Below, one piece after another: positions 14,340 to 16,284 of a stretch of DNA of 16,284 bases. The DNA is taken from contig JAVBPM010000050.1 in the NCBI GenBank assembly GCA_031549605.1, positions 1 to 16,284 of the forward strand. Reading direction: 5' to 3'. Below the pieces are notes generated by a model. That model worked only from the letters and a program-made list of their open reading frames with translations, did not search any database and was not told the origin of the DNA. The DNA is from WRAI01 sp031549605 (lineage in GTDB: Bacteria; Bacillota; Clostridia; Oscillospirales; UBA929). Each line of letters begins with the position of its first letter. Position 1 is the stretch's first letter. The position numbers and the translations under genes are program-made.

Positions 14340-14627
14340 GTGAAACTGATACATTTCGCCGAACAACAAATGTCCCTGAATGATGCCCCGTGCACGGTCA
14401 GCTACGCGCTGACCGTTGAAACGCTGTTTACCGAAGACCACATGGCCATTTGCGAGCAGTTTGGTGTTTCCGTGACGCTTCGCTGCGGCGCTTCGCGCAC
14501 CGCTGTGACCGTCGGCGGCATCACCACGCACCTGCCCACCGCCGAGCGGTTGCTGGCGCTATTGGCGCGCCACGCCGTGCTGCCGGCACATCTGCGCGAC
14601 ATCGTCGACGATTTTCTTGTCGGCTGA
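14340..14627 (+). CDS. DUF6514-like small protein
   Basis: The 95-residue product begins at GTG 14340 (VKLIHFAEQQ), with a GGGTGGGTGA purine-rich site just upstream; the frame is open a little further 5' but without support. It has an N-terminal beta-rich half (CTVSYALTVETLF, then QFGVSVTLRCG) and a C-terminal helical end, AERLLALLARHAVLPAHLRDIVDDFL. This alternation and the ending resemble DUF6514, a short clostridial family of unknown function; that assignment is from memory of the pattern and is moderate. It has no membrane segment. Its own terminator follows, and the promoter of the large RNA starts only a few bases after that terminator. Confidence 0.72.
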   Translation: MKLIHFAEQQMSLNDAPCTVSYALTVETLFTEDHMAICEQFGVSVTLRCGASRTAVTVGGITTHLPTAERLLALLARHAVLPAHLRDIVDDFLVG

Positions 14628-14655
14628 CGCGTCCTGCCAACATTTTCAACTGTTT

Positions 14656-14681
14656 AAAGCACCGTCGAAAGGCGGTGCTTT
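14656..14681 (+). terminator. Terminator of the DUF6514-like gene
   Basis: A perfect 9-bp stem (14656-14664 with 14673-14681) around an 8-nt loop, beginning 28 bp after the stop. The T run after the stem is short. It abuts the -35 of the RNA promoter, insulating the RNA from upstream transcription. Confidence 0.75.
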
Positions 14682-14683
14682 GC

Positions 14684-14712
14684 TTGCATTTTCATTCATT
14701 TTATGCTATCCT
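14684..14712 (+). promoter_or_regulatory. Sigma-A promoter of the OLE RNA
   Basis: TTGCAT (14684-14689), a 17-bp spacer and TATCCT (14707-14712) with an extended -10 TG (14704-14705). The start would fall near 14719-14720, two or three bases before the terminal helix of the RNA begins at 14722. Confidence 0.72.
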
Positions 14713-14719
14713 ATATCCA

Positions 14720-15317
14720 CACAGCGTTGACGCGCAGTATCCTAGTCAGCGCCGCCGGCTCCTAAGGCGGGCCTAAAAATCCGTTAAAGGGCACATCGAT
14801 GAAGTCCCTGGTGCTTGCTGCATACGCCCAGTATGGGGTGGGTGCTGGGGGTTAAGGTTTTGGGGCGACCCGTAATGGCATATGGATCCCGACCCCTTTA
14901 CCGTGGAGACCTGTTCTTGTGGGCGGCCGCATTTGCGGCCCGTTTACGAAGCAGGGAGAACCTGCAATGCGGTCCCTGAGGCTGTGTGCAGAGTAGCCTG
15001 CCTTGCGTGGCGGCTTCGGATGGAGGAATACGCGGACTCGCCCAAGGCCATGGGCAGCCCGTGATTGCCCCCTGAAATTGTCGCTGCTAAAGAGGCTAAG
15101 AGTCGGTCGGTCTGTTGTGGAAAACACCTAGGCTGTCTTTGTCGAGTCGGACGGGGATTACAGTACGGTCTGAGTGGCGATTCGGTGCCGCTTGCGGTGA
15201 CGCGGCGGTGTGCGCTTCAAAGGGAAACCGCCCGGACGGCGACGTCGGGTAGTGCGCGGGGAAATCCAACCGAACCTAAGCCGTAAGATTTATCCGTCAG
15301 GCTGCGTCAACGACTGT
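14720..15317 (+). ncRNA. ole: OLE (ornate, large, extremophilic) RNA
   Basis: About 600 nt without a credible gene, lying directly upstream of an OapA-like gene and dxs, which is the diagnostic context of OLE RNA. OLE RNAs are about 600 nt, form a membrane-associated ribonucleoprotein with OapA (and OapB/OapC), and affect stress and metal/energy physiology. Directly visible are a terminal helix joining the ends (14722-14733 with 15304-15316, 12 bp, one bulged A), a stem at 14925-14930/14935-14940 with an ATTT loop, and a GCAGG/CCTGC hairpin with a GAGAA loop at 14951-14965. Short ORFs inside have no ribosome binding sites. The identification rests on context, size and structure; I could not run a covariance model. 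There is no terminator before oapA, so read-through into oapA-dxs is likely. Confidence 0.87.
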
Positions 15318-15347
15318 TCTAAACTGTACTGCATCGGCTGCATTGCG

Positions 15348-15380
15348 GCCGCTGATTTTCATGCCTAGCGGCGTAAGGAA
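15348..15380 (+). promoter_or_regulatory. Hairpin and ribosome binding site before oapA
   Basis: A 6-bp stem (GCCGCT 15348-15353 with AGCGGC 15367-15372) ends two bases before the AAGGAA ribosome binding site (15375-15380) of the TTG start at 15390. It has no T run, so it is unlikely to terminate the RNA transcript. Confidence 0.45.
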
Positions 15381-15389
15381 CGGGTCAGA

Positions 15390-15977
15390 TTGAAAGAAAA
15401 AAAACCGCGCAAACCAAAACGCGCCGCCGGCGCCAAACGCGTTGAGCCCAAGTGGATTGCCACGCTGTTTGTGCTGTCGACGCTTGTTTCTGTGCTTTTT
15501 GCTTTTGCCAGCGACCGGCTGCTCAGCAATTCGGGCTATCTTGTATCGTTTCTGGTGCTGCTGTTTATCATCATCACCGGCATCCTTTTTGACGTGCTGG
15601 GCATTGCCACCGCTACCTGCGACGAAAAGCCGCTGCACTCCATGGCCGCGCGCAAGCGCTACGGCGCAGTGCAGGCCATCAAGCTCATTCGCAACGCCGA
15701 AAAGGTGTCCAGCTTTTGCAACGACGTGGTCGGCGACATCTGCGGCATCATTTCGGGCGCCACAACAGCCGCCATTGTGCTACAGCTGGTCAGCCGCTTC
15801 AGTTGGAATGCGCTGGGCATCAGCCTCGGGCTATCGGGTCTGGTCGCCGGCCTGACCATCGTGGGCAAGGCCATCGGCAAAACCTTTGCCATGAATTACA
15901 ACACCGACATCGTACTCGGCATGGGCAAAGCCATCCGATTCTTTAGTCTAGGCTTCCGAAAGGGGTCCTCAAAATGA
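15390..15977 (+). CDS. oapA: OLE-associated membrane protein OapA
   Basis: OapA is the membrane protein that binds OLE RNA and holds it at the cell membrane. The 195-residue product has a very basic N-terminus (11 Lys/Arg in the first 21 residues), suited to contact RNA. Hydrophobic segments follow at about 22-41, 50-72, 117-135 and 141-160. A DxxxD motif (D112-V-V-G-D116) sits just before the third segment; an aspartate pair with this spacing at a similar position in B. halodurans OapA is functionally important. The TTG start has AAGGAA 9 bases upstream. The stop overlaps the dxs ATG (ATGA), so the two are translationally coupled. Identification rests on length, topology, motif and position between the RNA and dxs. 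Confidence 0.88.
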   Translation: MKEKKPRKPKRAAGAKRVEPKWIATLFVLSTLVSVLFAFASDRLLSNSGYLVSFLVLLFIIITGILFDVLGIATATCDEKPLHSMAARKRYGAVQAIKLIRNAEKVSSFCNDVVGDICGIISGATTAAIVLQLVSRFSWNALGISLGLSGLVAGLTIVGKAIGKTFAMNYNTDIVLGMGKAIRFFSLGFRKGSSK

Positions 15978-16284
15978 ACATCCTTGACGCCGACGTCAAG
16001 CAACTCAACTTCCGCCAGCTCAAGCTGTTGTCGCTGCAAATCCGAAAGTTTCTCATCGACAACGTATCGCAGACCGGCGGCCATCTGGCCTCCAACCTCG
16101 GCACCACCGATCTCATCGTGGCGCTGCACAAGGTCTTTGACACCGCGCACGACCGTGTTCTCTTTGACGTCGGCCATCAGGCCTATGCCCATAAAATTCT
16201 CACGGGACGCCGGGAGTTTTTTTCCACCCTGCGCCAGTTTAACGGTTGCTCGGGCTTTCCCTCCCCCGCTGAGTCATCCTTTGA
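15974..16284 (+). CDS. dxs: 1-deoxy-D-xylulose-5-phosphate synthase, 5' part
   Basis: Dxs condenses pyruvate with glyceraldehyde-3-phosphate to start the MEP isoprenoid pathway, which supplies undecaprenyl carriers for wall synthesis. The frame is open from ATG 15974 to the end of the window (103 complete codons), so the gene is truncated by the window. The N-terminal Dxs block is clear: QTGGHLASNLGTTDLIVALH, then DRVLFDVGHQAYAHKILTGR with the thiamine-diphosphate-site histidine, then GCSGFPSPAESSF. A GAAAGGGG site precedes the start, which overlaps the oapA stop by four bases. Pairing with OLE and oapA is the usual gene order for this RNA. Confidence 0.96.
   Translation, partial: MNILDADVKQLNFRQLKLLSLQIRKFLIDNVSQTGGHLASNLGTTDLIVALHKVFDTAHDRVLFDVGHQAYAHKILTGRREFFSTLRQFNGCSGFPSPAESSF

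Noticed and set aside
14852..15286. Short ORFs on both strands within the large RNA (for example 14882-15064, 15065-15286 plus; 14852-15127 minus)
   Set aside because: No ribosome binding sites, no recognisable motifs and unlike proteins in composition; the region is explained by a structured RNA.
14720..15317. Riboswitch, group II intron or RNase P RNA as the identity of the large RNA
   Set aside because: Too long for a typical riboswitch, no intron-encoded protein or domain V-like end, and the oapA-dxs context fits OLE specifically.

Overview
The window looks like a chromosomal segment of a GC-rich, endospore-forming, anaerobic-type Firmicute, most likely an Oscillospiraceae-like member of Clostridia. 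The evidence is the dense set of sporulation genes (spoIVA, yabP, yabQ, cotJ, cwlD, a YabM/SpoVB-family flippase), the B. subtilis-like gene order yabM-mazG-rqcP(yabO)-yabP-yabQ-divIC-yabR, and strong AGGAGG-type ribosome binding sites. I see no phage, transposase or CRISPR.

Layout. (1) 50-2138, minus strand: cwlD then radA, with a sigma-A promoter in front of cwlD. (2) 2247-3402, plus strand: a cotJ coat operon with a sigma-E-like promoter. It encodes one CotJA-CotJB fusion ORF and the CotJC manganese catalase. (3) 3488-11300, minus strand: a long gene string read right to left: purine nucleoside phosphorylase, MTA/SAH deaminase, YabM-like flippase with a C-terminal RCC1-type propeller, MazG, HU, RqcP, YabP, YabQ, DivIC and a YabR-like S1 protein, ending in a strong terminator. 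A long hairpin and a sigma-E-like promoter split the string between rqcP and yabP. The yabQ reading frame looks disrupted near its 3' end. (4) 11352-13493: a coiled-coil zinc-ribbon protein and, divergent from it, spoIVA. (5) 13495-13800: a gene-free block of five successive hairpins bounded by two near-identical terminator palindromes. (6) 13815-14627: a small membrane protein (minus) and a DUF6514-like protein (plus). (7) 14684-16284: a structured non-coding RNA of about 600 nt with its own promoter, followed by a membrane protein with a DxxxD motif and the start of dxs.

The most striking system is block 7. The RNA-membrane protein-dxs arrangement matches the OLE (ornate, large, extremophilic) RNA locus, and the membrane protein fits OapA, its protein partner. 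A 12-bp helix, with one bulged base, pairs the two ends of the RNA and sets its limits at about 14720-15317. The upstream neighbours are a DUF6514-like gene and spoIVA, not the xseA/xseB/ispA genes that usually flank OLE.

The second unusual item is the flippase-RCC1 fusion. A lipid-linked precursor transporter of the sporulation/cell-wall class carries an apparently extracytoplasmic domain of seven repeats. Together the genes serve spore cortex and coat formation, envelope assembly and isoprenoid supply (dxs feeds undecaprenyl carriers), with housekeeping purine and nucleotide clean-up genes in the same transcripts.
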